Below are positions 26,440-36,602 of a stretch of 64,000 nt of DNA, one piece after another. The notes under the pieces were generated by a model that worked only from the letters and a program-made list of their open reading frames with translations, did no database searches and had not been told where the DNA came from. How positions within the stretch are numbered: the first letter of the stretch is position 1; every line of letters starts with the position of its first letter. The stretch is from an uncultured Bacilli bacterium (GTDB lineage: Bacteria > Bacillota_I > Bacilli_A > RF39 > UBA660). The stretch spans positions 186,001 through 250,000 of the forward strand of contig CAKORR010000001.1 of NCBI GenBank assembly GCA_934101595.1, given 5' to 3'. Both the position numbers and the translations under genes were made by a program.

Positions 26440-28992
26440 TTATTTAGCTAGATACCAATTCTCGCCATAATCTATTTCCACCTTTAGGGGAACACTTAGA
26501 TTGTAAACATTTTCCATTTCTTCTTTAAGTATTTTCGAAACACTATTAAGCTCTTCTTTTTTTAAATCTATAATTATTTCATCGTGAACTTGTAAAATCA
26601 TTTTACTTTTTAAATTTTCTTTTTGCAAACGATTATAAACTTTAATCATCGCCAATTTCATTATATCAGCACTTGTACCTTGAATTGGAGTATTCATGGC
26701 CATTCTTTCACCCATTTGTCTTATCATGTAACTAGGGCTTTTTATCTCTTCAATTATTCTTTTACGACCAAATAAAGTTTCCACGGCCATAGTTTCTTTG
26801 GCTTCATTTATTAAACCATCTGTGTATTTTTTAATTTCAGGGTATAGAATATAAAAACGATTTATATAATCCTCGGCTTCAGATTTTTTTATGTGAAGAT
26901 TTTCTCCCAAACCAAATCCACTTATACCATAAATAATTCCAAATACAACAGCTTTAGCACAACGGCGCATCTCTTTTGTAACTTCTTCATCGCTAACTTT
27001 GAATACTAGGCTAGCTACATGAGTATGGATATCTTCACCATTTTTAAAAGCCTCAATTAGTCCTCCACAATTAGCTAGATGAGCCATTATTCTTAACTCA
27101 ATTTGAGAATAATCAGCGCTTATTAAATAATCATTTTCTGGCACAAAAGCCATTCTTATTTTTCTTCCTAGCTCTTCTCTAACAGGTATATTTTGTAAAT
27201 TTGGTTCCGTAGAAGAAAGTCTTCCTGTTCTTGTTAAAGTCTGTTTAAAAATAGTATGAATTTTTCCATCACTTAAAATATAGTTTTTTAAACCATCTAT
27301 ATAAGTGGATTTTAACTTTGTTAAATTTCTATATAACAATATCTTACCAACAATTGGATGTTTATCAATTAGTTTTTCCATCACTTTGACATCAGTTTTA
27401 AAACCAGTTTTATTTTTCTTACCCTTACTTAATTGCAACTTAGAAAATAATATTTCTCCTAATTGTTTAGGACTTGAGATATTAAATTCACAACCAGCTA
27501 GGTTATAAATATCATTTGTAACAATATCGATTTTAGCCATAATATCCTCGGCCATTTTATCTAAAGTTTCTTTTTTACATACAATTCCGGTAATTTCCAT
27601 ATCCGCTAAAACATATAAAAGAGGCAATTCTATTTCTTTATATAACTTACTTGCATTTGTCTTTTTTAAAGACTCTTCCATTTCATTTTTTATTTTGTAA
27701 ATAAATTGACTTCTTTTAGCAAGTGATTCATTAACTTCTTCATTTACAAAACCACTTTTTTTAACTACCTCATAATCTTTAATTTCTGTATTAAATATTT
27801 TACTTAAACTACTTAAATCATCTTTAATATTATAATTTAACAAATAAGCCATAATCATTAAATCATCTAAGACATTTATTTTTATTTTTGTATTACCGAT
27901 AATCTTTTTAGCATCATAAGTAATGATATTCTTATTTTTGATTGCATTAATAACATGAGGAAAATCCGTTCGAAATATATAAGTATTTTTACTATCCGTA
28001 ATACTTAGACCTATCAAATTTGCTTTATGATAATTTTCTTCACTTAACATTACATCAATAGCAATCGTATCATCAAGATTAATAAGACTTATATCATCTA
28101 CAAGTTGAAATTTAGGTTTTTCTTCACACTTAATGTTAATATTTTTTAAAAATGAATGAAATTCAAGTTCTTTATAAATTTCTATGAGAGCTTTTTGATC
28201 TACTTTTTTGTATTCTAAATCTAAAAGAGATATATTTAACGGAACATCTCTATATATAGTAGCAATCTTTTTAGATATAAAGGCCATTTCTTTATCATTT
28301 TCTAATTTTTCTTTGGTTTTACCAGTAATATTATTTATATTATCATAGATATTTTCTAACGAACCATATTCTTGCAATAATTTTAAAGCTGTTTTTTCAC
28401 CAATGCCTTTTACCCCAGGTATATTGTCTGATGAATCACCCATAAGAGCTTTTAAATCAATAATTCTAATAGGTTCAATTTTATAATCATTTAGAAAACT
28501 TTCATGATTATATCTTATAAACCCTGTTTGCTTTAATAGTTTCATCTCTGTTTCATCACTAATTAATTGAAGAAGATCTTTATCACTAGAAATAATAACA
28601 CTTGCAAAATCTTTATCATTCTCTGTTAATTGTGAAATGGTTCCGATAATATCATCTGCTTCATATGGTTCCATTTCTAAATATTTTATACCCATCGCAT
28701 CTAAAATTTTTCTCGCTACTGGCATTTGTTCTTTTAATTCATCCGGAGTTGTTTGTCTACCTTCTTTATAAAAAGAATACTCTTTTTTTCTAAAGTTTTT
28801 ACCTATATCAAAACATACCGCCATATATTCAGGATTTTCTTCATTAATAATTTTGTTAATCATTTGCACAAAACCATATAAAGCATTTGTAGGAAAATTT
28901 TTAGAATTCTTCATTAGGTTATTAGAATATGCCGTAGCATAATAACTTCTAAACATTAGATTGTTGCCATCAATTAAAACAAGTTTTTTCAT
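26440..28992 (-). CDS. polA: DNA polymerase I
   Basis: An 850-aa replication and repair polymerase. Residues 1-290 form the 5'-3' exonuclease (LIDGNNLMFRSYYA, EADDIIGT, GDSSDNIPGVKGIGEKTA). Residues about 300-460 are the 3'-5' exonuclease fold, but the ExoI motif reads AIDVML instead of FDxET, so proofreading is very probably lost, as in Bacillus and Bst enzymes. The polymerase domain has RLSSTEPNLQNIP, SADYSQIELR, the finger helix RRCAKAVVFGIIYG and LQVHDEIIID. The start overlaps the upstream stop by ATGA. Confidence 0.97.
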   Translation of the reverse strand: MKKLVLIDGNNLMFRSYYATAYSNNLMKNSKNFPTNALYGFVQMINKIINEENPEYMAVCFDIGKNFRKKEYSFYKEGRQTTPDELKEQMPVARKILDAMGIKYLEMEPYEADDIIGTISQLTENDKDFASVIISSDKDLLQLISDETEMKLLKQTGFIRYNHESFLNDYKIEPIRIIDLKALMGDSSDNIPGVKGIGEKTALKLLQEYGSLENIYDNINNITGKTKEKLENDKEMAFISKKIATIYRDVPLNISLLDLEYKKVDQKALIEIYKELEFHSFLKNINIKCEEKPKFQLVDDISLINLDDTIAIDVMLSEENYHKANLIGLSITDSKNTYIFRTDFPHVINAIKNKNIITYDAKKIIGNTKIKINVLDDLMIMAYLLNYNIKDDLSSLSKIFNTEIKDYEVVKKSGFVNEEVNESLAKRSQFIYKIKNEMEESLKKTNASKLYKEIELPLLYVLADMEITGIVCKKETLDKMAEDIMAKIDIVTNDIYNLAGCEFNISSPKQLGEILFSKLQLSKGKKNKTGFKTDVKVMEKLIDKHPIVGKILLYRNLTKLKSTYIDGLKNYILSDGKIHTIFKQTLTRTGRLSSTEPNLQNIPVREELGRKIRMAFVPENDYLISADYSQIELRIMAHLANCGGLIEAFKNGEDIHTHVASLVFKVSDEEVTKEMRRCAKAVVFGIIYGISGFGLGENLHIKKSEAEDYINRFYILYPEIKKYTDGLINEAKETMAVETLFGRKRIIEEIKSPSYMIRQMGERMAMNTPIQGTSADIMKLAMIKVYNRLQKENLKSKMILQVHDEIIIDLKKEELNSVSKILKEEMENVYNLSVPLKVEIDYGENWYLAK

Positions 28993-29762
28993 ATATTCTC
29001 CTTTTCATTTAGGATTTTAAATCTAGCATTTAAAATTCTTTCTTCACCGTCATCTATCATATCTATAATGACTTCTTTTTCATATAAATAATTATAATGC
29101 TTAAGAGCAAGTTCAATAAAATAAATAAATATACCAATATCAATTCGATTATAATAAGTCACTAATAACCCAGGCAAAAGTCCTCTTAAGCCCTTTCCTT
29201 TTTTTCTATAAACAAGTATTTCACCTTTATTTGTAATAGCAATCCAATTTTGGATATTATTTATACTTGGAGCAAGTCTCGCACTTTGGCCAATTTCTTT
29301 ATAGTAATCATTTTTCCAAATAGCAGAAAGATCTTTGCGGTTTACTTTAGATTTCTCAGTTCTAAAAAATTTCTCATTAGATTTTTTTATTAACATCATA
29401 GCAACAAAATATAAATCATCTTTTTTAGTATCTAATAAAGAATCACATCTAAACCATGTCGAAGAAATATTTTCTTTAGCAAGATAAAGTTCAACTTGTT
29501 CCCCAATATATCCAATATTTTGTAAATAATTATCTTTCTTTTCACTATAAAAAATAATTTGATATTCTTCATTTCGTTTAGAACTTGTTCTATCCACTTT
29601 TAAAAGTTCCATTGAAACTTTAATATTCTTTAATAAAGGAGTCGTATTATGAAAAAAGTTATAAAGATTATCTATATCTTCTTCACTAAGTGACACGTGA
29701 GAGTTGCTTCTAAAGAGAGTTAAGCTTTTTCTTTTGTGTATCATGTCATATAAATCTTCCAT
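28989..29762 (-). CDS. Nitroreductase-family (FMN-binding-like) protein
   Basis: 257 aa. The N-terminus (YDMIHKRKSLTLF) corresponds to the ...RRSxRxF start of the nitroreductase fold. A central IGYIGEQVELYLAKENI helix and QSARLAPSINNIQNWIAIT, equivalent to the AP-S--N-QPW FMN contact, support the TM1586-like branch. The C-terminal half is a second related subdomain. Substrate is unknown; it may be redox or a non-catalytic FMN protein. First gene of an operon with polA and mutM (ATGA overlap with polA). Confidence 0.72.
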   Translation of the reverse strand: MEDLYDMIHKRKSLTLFRSNSHVSLSEEDIDNLYNFFHNTTPLLKNIKVSMELLKVDRTSSKRNEEYQIIFYSEKKDNYLQNIGYIGEQVELYLAKENISSTWFRCDSLLDTKKDDLYFVAMMLIKKSNEKFFRTEKSKVNRKDLSAIWKNDYYKEIGQSARLAPSINNIQNWIAITNKGEILVYRKKGKGLRGLLPGLLVTYYNRIDIGIFIYFIELALKHYNYLYEKEVIIDMIDDGEERILNARFKILNEKENI

Positions 29763-29826
29763 ACATCCTCCTTTATATTAAGAATTATATCACGTCTAAT
29801 ACGCGATTTCTATATTTTAATAAAAG

Positions 29827-29857
29827 TAAAAAAGTAGTTAATTATTATTTAACTACT
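29827..29857 (-). terminator. Terminator of leuS
   Basis: A GTAGTTA/TAACTAC hairpin overlapping the leuS stop, followed by six U on the minus strand. Confidence 0.8.
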
Positions 29858-32256
29858 ATATTTACTATTCTTCCCTTAATCACTATTACCTTAACTATTT
29901 CATGAAGATGAGTATATTTCTTTACATTATCATTAGCCATAGCTTTTTCTTTTACTATCTCATCATCATCTTCAACATTAATATTAATAGTGGCTCTAAC
30001 TTTACCATTAACTTGAACAGCAATTTCTTTTTCTTTTAAAACTGTTTTTTCTTCATCATAAGTTGGCCATGGTCTATTACTAATAACCTCTAAACCTAGA
30101 GATTCATTTAATTCTTCGGTTATATGTGGAGCGATTGGATTTAACAAATCAAGTAAAATGCTATAGTCTTTTTTAGTAATGTGTTCTTTTTGATCAAAGT
30201 TATTTAAAAGAATCATTAAAGAAGATACAGCAGTATTATAGGCCATATGAGTTAAATCATATTCAACTTTTTTAATAGTTTGATTAATTATTACTTCTAA
30301 GTCATTGGAGTATGTATCACCATCAATGACTTTATCTTTTAATCTTATAACTCTGTCTATAAATCTTTTACATCCTTTTAAAGAATCGGTACTCCATGGT
30401 ACATCCTCTTTATAGTCTCCCATAAACATTTCATAAACACGTAATGTATCCGCACCATAAAGATTAATTATATCATCTGGATTTATAACGTTACCCTTAC
30501 TTTTACTCATTTTTTCATTGTTAGATCCTAAAACCATGCCATGACTAACTCTAGTCCAGATCATTTCTTTATTAGGTACTAAATTATAATTATAAAGCAT
30601 TTGAACCCAGAATCTTGCGTATAATAAGTGTCTAGCTGTATGCTCCATACCACCATTATACCAATCTACTTTATTCCAATATTTCATGGCATCCATACTG
30701 GCAAACTCATTAGTATTATGTGGATCCATAAATCTTAAGAAATACCAACTTGATCCAGCCCAGTTTGGCATGGTGTCAGTTTCTCTTCGAGCTTTTTTGC
30801 CACATTTTGGACATGTTGTATTAACCCAATCAGTTATTTTAGCAAGTGGACTTTCTCCATCAACAGTTGGCTCATACTCCGCAACATCAGGTAATATTAA
30901 TGGTAAATCTTTTTCATCCATTGGAACCCATCCGCAAGAATCACAATAAATCATAGGTATTGGCTCACCCCAGAAACGTTGTCTTGAGAAGATCCAATCA
31001 CGCATTTTATAATTATTTACTTCTCTAGCGATGTTTTTCGAAACAAGCATTTTAGTGATACTTTTTTTAGCTTCTTCAACTGTAAGCCCTGTAAACTCAC
31101 CAGAATTAATTAGCTTACAACCTTTATTTAGATAATCTTGTTTTTCAAAAGCATGCTCTTTAGTGTTGCCCCCCTCAATAACTTCAATCATATCCAAATT
31201 ATGTTCTTTGGCATATAAAAAGTCTCTTTCATCATGACATGGTACAGCCATAACAGCACCAGTTCCATAATCCCCTAAGACAAAGTCACCTATAAAGATT
31301 GGCACTTCTTTATTATTAACTGGATTAATAGCCGTTACACCTTCAAGTAATACGCCAGTTTTTCCTTTATTAAGTTCAGTTCTATCCATATTAGACTTTT
31401 TCTTAGTCTCGTCTATATATTGCTTTACTTCGTCGATATTTTTAATACGTGGCATCAATTCTTTTATTAATTTTCCATCCGGGGCAATTACAAAGAAAGT
31501 TATACCATAAACCGTTTCAATACAAGTGGTGAATATCTTAAACATTCCGCCATCTTTTATTTTTACATCCATTTCAACGCCAGTAGATTTACCTATCCAA
31601 TTAATTTGACCTAGTTTTACTCTATCAGCAAAATTTGTATCATCTAAACCTTTTAATAAATCTTCCGCATACGCAGACATTCTTAACATCCATTGTGATT
31701 TTTCTTTTTGGATAACTTCGGTGCCACATCTTTCACAAACCCCACCTTGGCTATCCTCGTTAGACAAAACAGATTTACAATTTGGACACCAATTTACAGG
31801 TATGGTATCTTTATATGCCATGCCATGATGATAAAATTGTAAAAATTGCCATTGAGTCCATTTATAATATTCTGGATCAGTTGTAGAAAATTCTCTATCC
31901 CAATCAAATGAGAAACCTAAAGACATCATTTGTTTTTTAAATGTTTTAATGTTTTCTTTAACGGCATCTTTAGGATGAATATGATTTTTAATAGCGTATT
32001 GCTCAGCTGGTGCTCCAAAAGCATCCCATCCCATTGGATATAAAACATTATAGCCTTGTCTTCTTTTTAATCTTGCTAATGCATCCTGCGCTGTATAACT
32101 TCTTACATGTCCTACATGTAATCCAGTACCAGATGGATATGGAAATTCTACCAAAATATAATATGGTGGTAATTTCGAATCATTATAAGCTTTAAAGCTA
32201 TTATTATCTATCCAATATTGTTGCCATTTCTTTTCTATTTTTTTAAAATCGTACAT
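29845..32256 (-). CDS. leuS: Leucyl-tRNA synthetase
   Basis: An 803-aa class I synthetase that charges tRNA-Leu. ATP-binding motifs HVGH (47-50) and KMSKSKGN are present. The CP1 editing domain has TGAVMAVPCHDERD with the essential aspartate. A zinc cluster (CPNC...CERC) and a second one (CDSC...CPKC) sit in the expected places. The C-terminal part is complete. The start overlaps the stop of the upstream membrane gene (TAATG). A T-box leader precedes the two-gene transcript, so expression should rise when uncharged tRNA-Leu builds up. Confidence 0.97.
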   Translation of the reverse strand: MYDFKKIEKKWQQYWIDNNSFKAYNDSKLPPYYILVEFPYPSGTGLHVGHVRSYTAQDALARLKRRQGYNVLYPMGWDAFGAPAEQYAIKNHIHPKDAVKENIKTFKKQMMSLGFSFDWDREFSTTDPEYYKWTQWQFLQFYHHGMAYKDTIPVNWCPNCKSVLSNEDSQGGVCERCGTEVIQKEKSQWMLRMSAYAEDLLKGLDDTNFADRVKLGQINWIGKSTGVEMDVKIKDGGMFKIFTTCIETVYGITFFVIAPDGKLIKELMPRIKNIDEVKQYIDETKKKSNMDRTELNKGKTGVLLEGVTAINPVNNKEVPIFIGDFVLGDYGTGAVMAVPCHDERDFLYAKEHNLDMIEVIEGGNTKEHAFEKQDYLNKGCKLINSGEFTGLTVEEAKKSITKMLVSKNIAREVNNYKMRDWIFSRQRFWGEPIPMIYCDSCGWVPMDEKDLPLILPDVAEYEPTVDGESPLAKITDWVNTTCPKCGKKARRETDTMPNWAGSSWYFLRFMDPHNTNEFASMDAMKYWNKVDWYNGGMEHTARHLLYARFWVQMLYNYNLVPNKEMIWTRVSHGMVLGSNNEKMSKSKGNVINPDDIINLYGADTLRVYEMFMGDYKEDVPWSTDSLKGCKRFIDRVIRLKDKVIDGDTYSNDLEVIINQTIKKVEYDLTHMAYNTAVSSLMILLNNFDQKEHITKKDYSILLDLLNPIAPHITEELNESLGLEVISNRPWPTYDEEKTVLKEKEIAVQVNGKVRATININVEDDDEIVKEKAMANDNVKKYTHLHEIVKVIVIKGRIVNIVVK

Positions 32257-32639
32257 TATTCATCAATCCTCTCTTCTTTTTTCTTCAAATATCTTCCATA
32301 TATTTCATATAAAGAATATATGAGACCAGTTAGTAATATAAAAGCTATTATAATTCTAAATATAAAGTAAAATGGAATAACCTCTACTACAACAACTACT
32401 AAAGCCATTATAAAGGAATTAATTAGAGAAACCATAAAGCCAAAACTTTTATAATTAATTTTATTTTTATCTATTTTAAATTTATAAACTAAATAATCTA
32501 ATTCTTTAATACTAGTTTTTTTATTTTTTCCTTTTTTAGGCTTATATATCTTTCTTAAAGCCGGCATAGTCACTAAAAAATAGTGTATTAAGAATAAAAA
32601 TATAAAAAGTATTAAGAAAACAGTAAAATATTTTTCCAT
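32256..32639 (-). CDS. Small membrane protein of the leuS operon, unknown
   Basis: 127 aa from the ATG at 32639, which has a strong AGGAGG site. The longer frame to 32666 would start inside the T-box terminator. Three hydrophobic segments: about 4-26, 62-85 and 88-110, with a basic stretch KKGKNKKTS between the first two and a KKKEERID tail. It is fused by TAATG overlap to leuS. No family is recognised (DUF106/YidC-like topology is possible). Function unknown. Confidence 0.65.
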   Translation of the reverse strand: MEKYFTVFLILFIFLFLIHYFLVTMPALRKIYKPKKGKNKKTSIKELDYLVYKFKIDKNKINYKSFGFMVSLINSFIMALVVVVVEVIPFYFIFRIIIAFILLTGLIYSLYEIYGRYLKKKEERIDE

Positions 32640-32656
32640 AAATCCTCCTAAAAAAT

Positions 32657-32838
32657 AAAAAAACATTCATCCAAAGGACGAATGCTTCGTGGTACCACCT
32701 TATTTTTTTCTCAAACTCTTTTAAGGGAGAGACCCCAACACATCCAAAAACAAGTTCATAAAATTCTCTTACTAGTTTTCAGCACCACTAGCTCTCTTTA
32801 AAGAGATAAATTTATTACTACTTTTTCTTCATCTGCTT
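32657..32838 (-). promoter_or_regulatory. T-box riboswitch of the leuS operon
   Basis: On the minus strand the leader contains the T-box sequence AGGTGGTACCACG (32686-32699), followed by a 9-bp terminator stem (CATTCGTCC/GGATGAATG) and a U tract at 32657-32686. Upstream, the stem I parts GAGAGCTAGTGGTGCTGAAA and CTAGTAAGAGAA are recognisable. The specifier loop reads GAATTTTATGAAC: UUA (Leu) fits the downstream gene, but UAU is also readable in it, so I do not fix the codon position. Uncharged tRNA should stabilise the antiterminator and let transcription into the membrane gene and leuS. Confidence 0.9.
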
Positions 32839-32844
32839 AAATGT

Positions 32845-32873
32845 ATTATACTAGAATTCTGATACATATTCAA
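32845..32873 (-). promoter_or_regulatory. Promoter of the T-box/leuS operon
   Basis: TTGAAT and TATAAT exactly 17 bases apart on the minus strand. It overlaps the last codons of the upstream GH31 gene; transcription would start near 32838. Confidence 0.75.
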
Positions 32874-35235
32874 GAAGTTTTATAAACATTCTTACAAACT
32901 CTTTTTCTAATCCTTCATTATGTAATTTACGGATATTAATACGTTTCTTTTTGATATCCATATCACTAAAAATAATTTCAGCAATTCGTTCTTTTAATCT
33001 TGTTTCGATTTTTAAATCACTAATTATTGAATTTATATCCTCATTAACAATTCTTACCGCATCAATTTCGATATCTCTTCCTCGACAATTAATAGTTAAT
33101 TGACTAGTCGTATCAACATCGCTAACCATAACAATAAAGTCTGTGTCATCTTCATAAGATGTAAATGGTAATTTAGCTTTATCTTTACCAAGGAAAATAT
33201 CCACATTATCCGCTTTTCTAGTATTTCTAAAACGAATTTTATAATTTCTCTTTAGAGGAATAATTCCTGTTTTACCTTCAACAGGACGAATAATAACCGT
33301 GAAGTTATTTGCTAAATAATTATAATCTATAGAAGTTATAGTATAAAATCCTTCCCTATAATGTTCCGTAATTCCATCATCTTCATATAAGTTATAAACA
33401 TTACTTTTTCCAGGAAAAATATGTATTTCCATATCAGTTGGATTAAGAGTACTATTAATATCATCCCCTAATATAGAAAGAGGAATAATTGACCCAGCTT
33501 TAGCAAACACTGGATAATCTTCATCTTTATAAAATACTACATATCTTTTATTACCTAAGAATTTTTTACCTGTTTTAAAATCATACCATGTACCTTTTGG
33601 TAAAAAAACTCTTTCAACGGAACGATTCATTACATATTCTTTTGGTTTAGTAATTGGTGCTATTAAAAGTTCTTCGCCAAAATAATATTCATTTTGATAA
33701 AATGGCTCATCATATATCTCCGGATAATAATAATATAGTGGCTGAATTATTGGCAAGCCCTTTTTACTATAGTTATAAGCTTCCGTATATAAATATGGTA
33801 TTAATCGATGTCTTAAAAGACAATAATCTTTAACTATATTATAGGTATTATTATCCCATAACCAAGGTTCTCTTTTATAATACATTCCTCTTCTTGCACT
33901 AAAGCGAAAAATAGGACTAAATGTTGAAAACTCTACATATCTAGTGTATAACTCACTATCTTCAATACCATTTTTAAATCCTCCAACATCATGGCTCCAA
34001 AAGGAAACACCTATATTAGAAGCTGTAGAGTTAAATCTTGGTAAATATGAAAGAGTATCCCAACTTACTAAAGTTTCTCCCGAATATGAAATTGGGTAAC
34101 GATGAGAAGCACTAAGACTATTGCGAGATAATATAAGACTTCTCTTGTCAAGGCTTCGCCCAAATTTAGTATGATAATAATTTAATGCTCTTAAAGAATA
34201 AAGATCTTTTTTATAATCAATCCAAAAGAAGTCTACTCCTAAATCACTTAAAGGATTTATAAGAATCTTGAAATATACATCTAAAAATTTTTTATCAAAA
34301 ATATTAAAAGGAATTGTTTTTTTAGTATTCACACCTAATAAGTTAGCTATTTCTAAATACTTTGCCTCATGTTTCATAATACCTTCGGTTGGATCAATAT
34401 TTATACCAACCCTAACGTTATGTTCATGCATGTTTTGCAAAAATAATTTAGGATTAGGAAACAAACCCGTATCAAAAGTAAAACCAGTTTTATATAAGTT
34501 ATAGTCTTTAGCATCCTTTAAATGCCAAAATTCACTTAATAAAAGTACAGAAATAGGGATTTTATATTTATTAAAAGCTTTTAATAAAAGATACGCATCA
34601 TCCGCTGTATATATCTTATCTCTATTCCACCAAATACCAAGACTATAGCGAGGTACTAGTGGAGGAAACCCCGTTAAAGTAAAATAATCTTGTAAGCATA
34701 ATCCAAAGTCTTTGCGATACAAAAATACGTATGTATCCACTCTTCTTTCAGTTGGCTTAAATAAGGTACCGTCATTCATAATAACTAGAGATTCTGAATC
34801 ATCAATTGAGGCAAAGCCATCCAAAGAATAAAGTCCCTTAGATAATTTAGTTCTTTTGTTATTTTCTCCTATTTCCATGGCCGTGCCCATAAAATTACGA
34901 GCTTCCGGATGATCAAAATACCAAATACGATCAGTATTTTTTAAGACTATTTTCAAATTGGCATCGGGAGCATATTTAGGGCCTGCAAATGGCTTTTCTT
35001 TTACATATAGTAACGCAAAATACTTACTAACAATTTCCAGGTATTTTTCATCTTCTTCGACTTTTAATTGAGGAGTTGGAAAATTTCTATTTACTGCAAA
35101 TTCAGTGGGTAGATCTAGGAATTGACCATTTAGGTTATATTCTAGACGAATTAGTCTTTCTGATAAGATGGTAATACGATATGTTTTTCCTTGGAAAACA
35201 GTTTTACCAGTAGTCATTCTTTCATCATCGTTCAC
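32851..35235 (-). CDS. Glycoside hydrolase family 31 (alpha-glucosidase/xylosidase type)
   Basis: A 794-aa GH31 enzyme. The N-terminal beta-sandwich is followed by the catalytic barrel with LGIWWNRDKIYTADD near 199, then FFWIDYKKD with the likely nucleophile Asp340, SGETLVSWDTL with the likely acid/base Asp393, and SFWSHDVGGF near 411. C-terminal sandwich domains end near 690, and about 100 more residues form a helical tail of unknown role. There is no signal peptide, so it acts on imported alpha-glucosides. Substrate is not readable from sequence. It starts with GTG behind GGAGG and has a promoter at 35263-35291. Confidence 0.9.
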   Translation of the reverse strand: MNDDERMTTGKTVFQGKTYRITILSERLIRLEYNLNGQFLDLPTEFAVNRNFPTPQLKVEEDEKYLEIVSKYFALLYVKEKPFAGPKYAPDANLKIVLKNTDRIWYFDHPEARNFMGTAMEIGENNKRTKLSKGLYSLDGFASIDDSESLVIMNDGTLFKPTERRVDTYVFLYRKDFGLCLQDYFTLTGFPPLVPRYSLGIWWNRDKIYTADDAYLLLKAFNKYKIPISVLLLSEFWHLKDAKDYNLYKTGFTFDTGLFPNPKLFLQNMHEHNVRVGINIDPTEGIMKHEAKYLEIANLLGVNTKKTIPFNIFDKKFLDVYFKILINPLSDLGVDFFWIDYKKDLYSLRALNYYHTKFGRSLDKRSLILSRNSLSASHRYPISYSGETLVSWDTLSYLPRFNSTASNIGVSFWSHDVGGFKNGIEDSELYTRYVEFSTFSPIFRFSARRGMYYKREPWLWDNNTYNIVKDYCLLRHRLIPYLYTEAYNYSKKGLPIIQPLYYYYPEIYDEPFYQNEYYFGEELLIAPITKPKEYVMNRSVERVFLPKGTWYDFKTGKKFLGNKRYVVFYKDEDYPVFAKAGSIIPLSILGDDINSTLNPTDMEIHIFPGKSNVYNLYEDDGITEHYREGFYTITSIDYNYLANNFTVIIRPVEGKTGIIPLKRNYKIRFRNTRKADNVDIFLGKDKAKLPFTSYEDDTDFIVMVSDVDTTSQLTINCRGRDIEIDAVRIVNEDINSIISDLKIETRLKERIAEIIFSDMDIKKKRINIRKLHNEGLEKEFVRMFIKLLEYVSEF

Positions 35236-35262
35236 ACTAAATCCTCCTCTACTATCTATATA

Positions 35263-35291
35263 ATATTAGCACAAAAATATTTTTTACACAA
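35263..35291 (-). promoter_or_regulatory. Promoter of the GH31 gene
   Basis: TTGTGT and TAATAT 17 bases apart on the minus strand, with an extended TGTGC directly before the -10. Confidence 0.5.
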
Positions 35292-35346
35292 CGTTTCATC
35301 TTTTCTTTGTTTACATTTTAAAGTATAATTCTTTATGGTGAATGAG

Positions 35347-36252
35347 ATGGATTACAAAAGATATAATACTTTAGATTCATATTTAAAAAGACGTTTTTCT
35401 TCCAAGGTTGCCAAAATAAGCTTAAATGCTGGTTTTAGTTGTCCAAATATTAAAAATAATCATGGATGTATTTTTTGTAGTAATGGATCCAGTGATTTTG
35501 GTGGAAATAAAAATGATGATTTAATAACTCAATTTTATAGTGTTAAAAATGTGATTGACAAAAAATGGAAAAATCTTAAGTATATTGCCTATTTTCAAGC
35601 TAACACTAATACCTATGCAGATGTTTTTGTATTAAAGGAAAAATATGAAAGTGTTTTAAAAATAAAAGATGTTGTAGGTTTATCTGTTGCTACAAGAAGT
35701 GATGCAATTAATGATGATACTTTACTTTATTTAAAAGAATTAAATAAAAGAACTTTTTTAACTGTTGAACTTGGTTTACAATCAATAAAAAGTGAAACTC
35801 TTAAACTAATAAATCGTGGGCATGACTTAGCAAATTTTACGGAAATGGTCAAAAAATTAAAAGAAAATAATATTTTTACGGTAGTTCATATCATTAATGG
35901 TTTACCAAACGAAACCAAAGAAGATATGCTTAATACAGTTAGATATTTAAACAAGTTAAAAATAGATGGCATAAAAATTCATATGCTATGTGTATTAAAA
36001 GATACTCCTTTAGAAAAATATTATAATCTGCACAACTTCCACATATTAACAAAAGAAGAATACATAGATATTGTATGTAGTCAATTGGAACTTTTAAATA
36101 AAGATATAGTAATAGAAAGATTAACTGCTGATCCTAATCCAGATAAACTAATAGCCCCTACTTGGACATTAAAAAAATTCTGTGTGCTAAATGACATAGA
36201 TAAAGAAATGAAAAAAAGAGATTCTTATCAAGGCAAATATCAAGAAGAATAA
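35347..36252 (+). CDS. TIGR01212-family radical SAM protein (YtqA/YhcC-like)
   Basis: A 301-aa radical SAM enzyme. The cluster-binding segment near residue 27 reads GFSCPNIKNNHGCIFCS, the three cysteines being in the CxxxxxxxGCxxC arrangement of this family. NPDKLIAPTW at the C-terminus also fits. Relatives are implicated in tRNA modification, but the reaction is unproven. The ATG at 35347 has GGTGA five bases upstream; an earlier ATG (35335) overlaps that site and lacks its own. Divergent from the GH31 gene. Confidence 0.9.
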   Translation: MDYKRYNTLDSYLKRRFSSKVAKISLNAGFSCPNIKNNHGCIFCSNGSSDFGGNKNDDLITQFYSVKNVIDKKWKNLKYIAYFQANTNTYADVFVLKEKYESVLKIKDVVGLSVATRSDAINDDTLLYLKELNKRTFLTVELGLQSIKSETLKLINRGHDLANFTEMVKKLKENNIFTVVHIINGLPNETKEDMLNTVRYLNKLKIDGIKIHMLCVLKDTPLEKYYNLHNFHILTKEEYIDIVCSQLELLNKDIVIERLTADPNPDKLIAPTWTLKKFCVLNDIDKEMKKRDSYQGKYQEE

Positions 36253-36551
36253 ACAATTTTATTAATTCGAAAACCTTTTAATTCTATATTTACCCCATCT
36301 TCTAGCGATTCTTTTTTTACTTTATTTATATATGATTTAATAAAATTATTTATTTCAATTTCTTTATTAACTAATAAATCTCTAGAACAATAATTATCAG
36401 TACAAACATATTTTACTTTATCCAATAATTTTTCTTTTTTTAAATAACTTATTAGATCCTTAGAATTAATATTTATTTCACTTTGTTTTTTTAAAAATAC
36501 AGTTGCAGGTACAAATAATATAACTAAGATAAACGCTTTTAGATACTTCAT
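36240..36551 (-). CDS. Small secreted or anchored protein, unknown
   Basis: 103 aa from the ATG at 36551, which has GGTGG upstream; the longer frame to 36614 would start inside a terminator. N-terminal membrane segment (about 4-20), then a mature domain of about 80 residues with one cysteine pair (VCTDNYCSRD), which could form a disulfide outside the cell. No family is recognised. It overlaps the end of the radical SAM gene by 13 bases, tail to tail. Confidence 0.6.
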   Translation of the reverse strand: MKYLKAFILVILFVPATVFLKKQSEININSKDLISYLKKEKLLDKVKYVCTDNYCSRDLLVNKEIEINNFIKSYINKVKKESLEDGVNIELKGFRINKIVYSS

Positions 36552-36574
36552 TTTACCACCATTATTAGGATAAA

Positions 36575-36602
36575 CAAAAAAGCGATTTTTAATCGCTTTT
36601 TT
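36575..36602 (-). terminator. Terminator of the GNAT/ABC exporter operon
   Basis: An AAAAAGCGATT/AATCGCTTTTT hairpin on the minus strand with a U run, right after the last permease gene. Confidence 0.85.
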
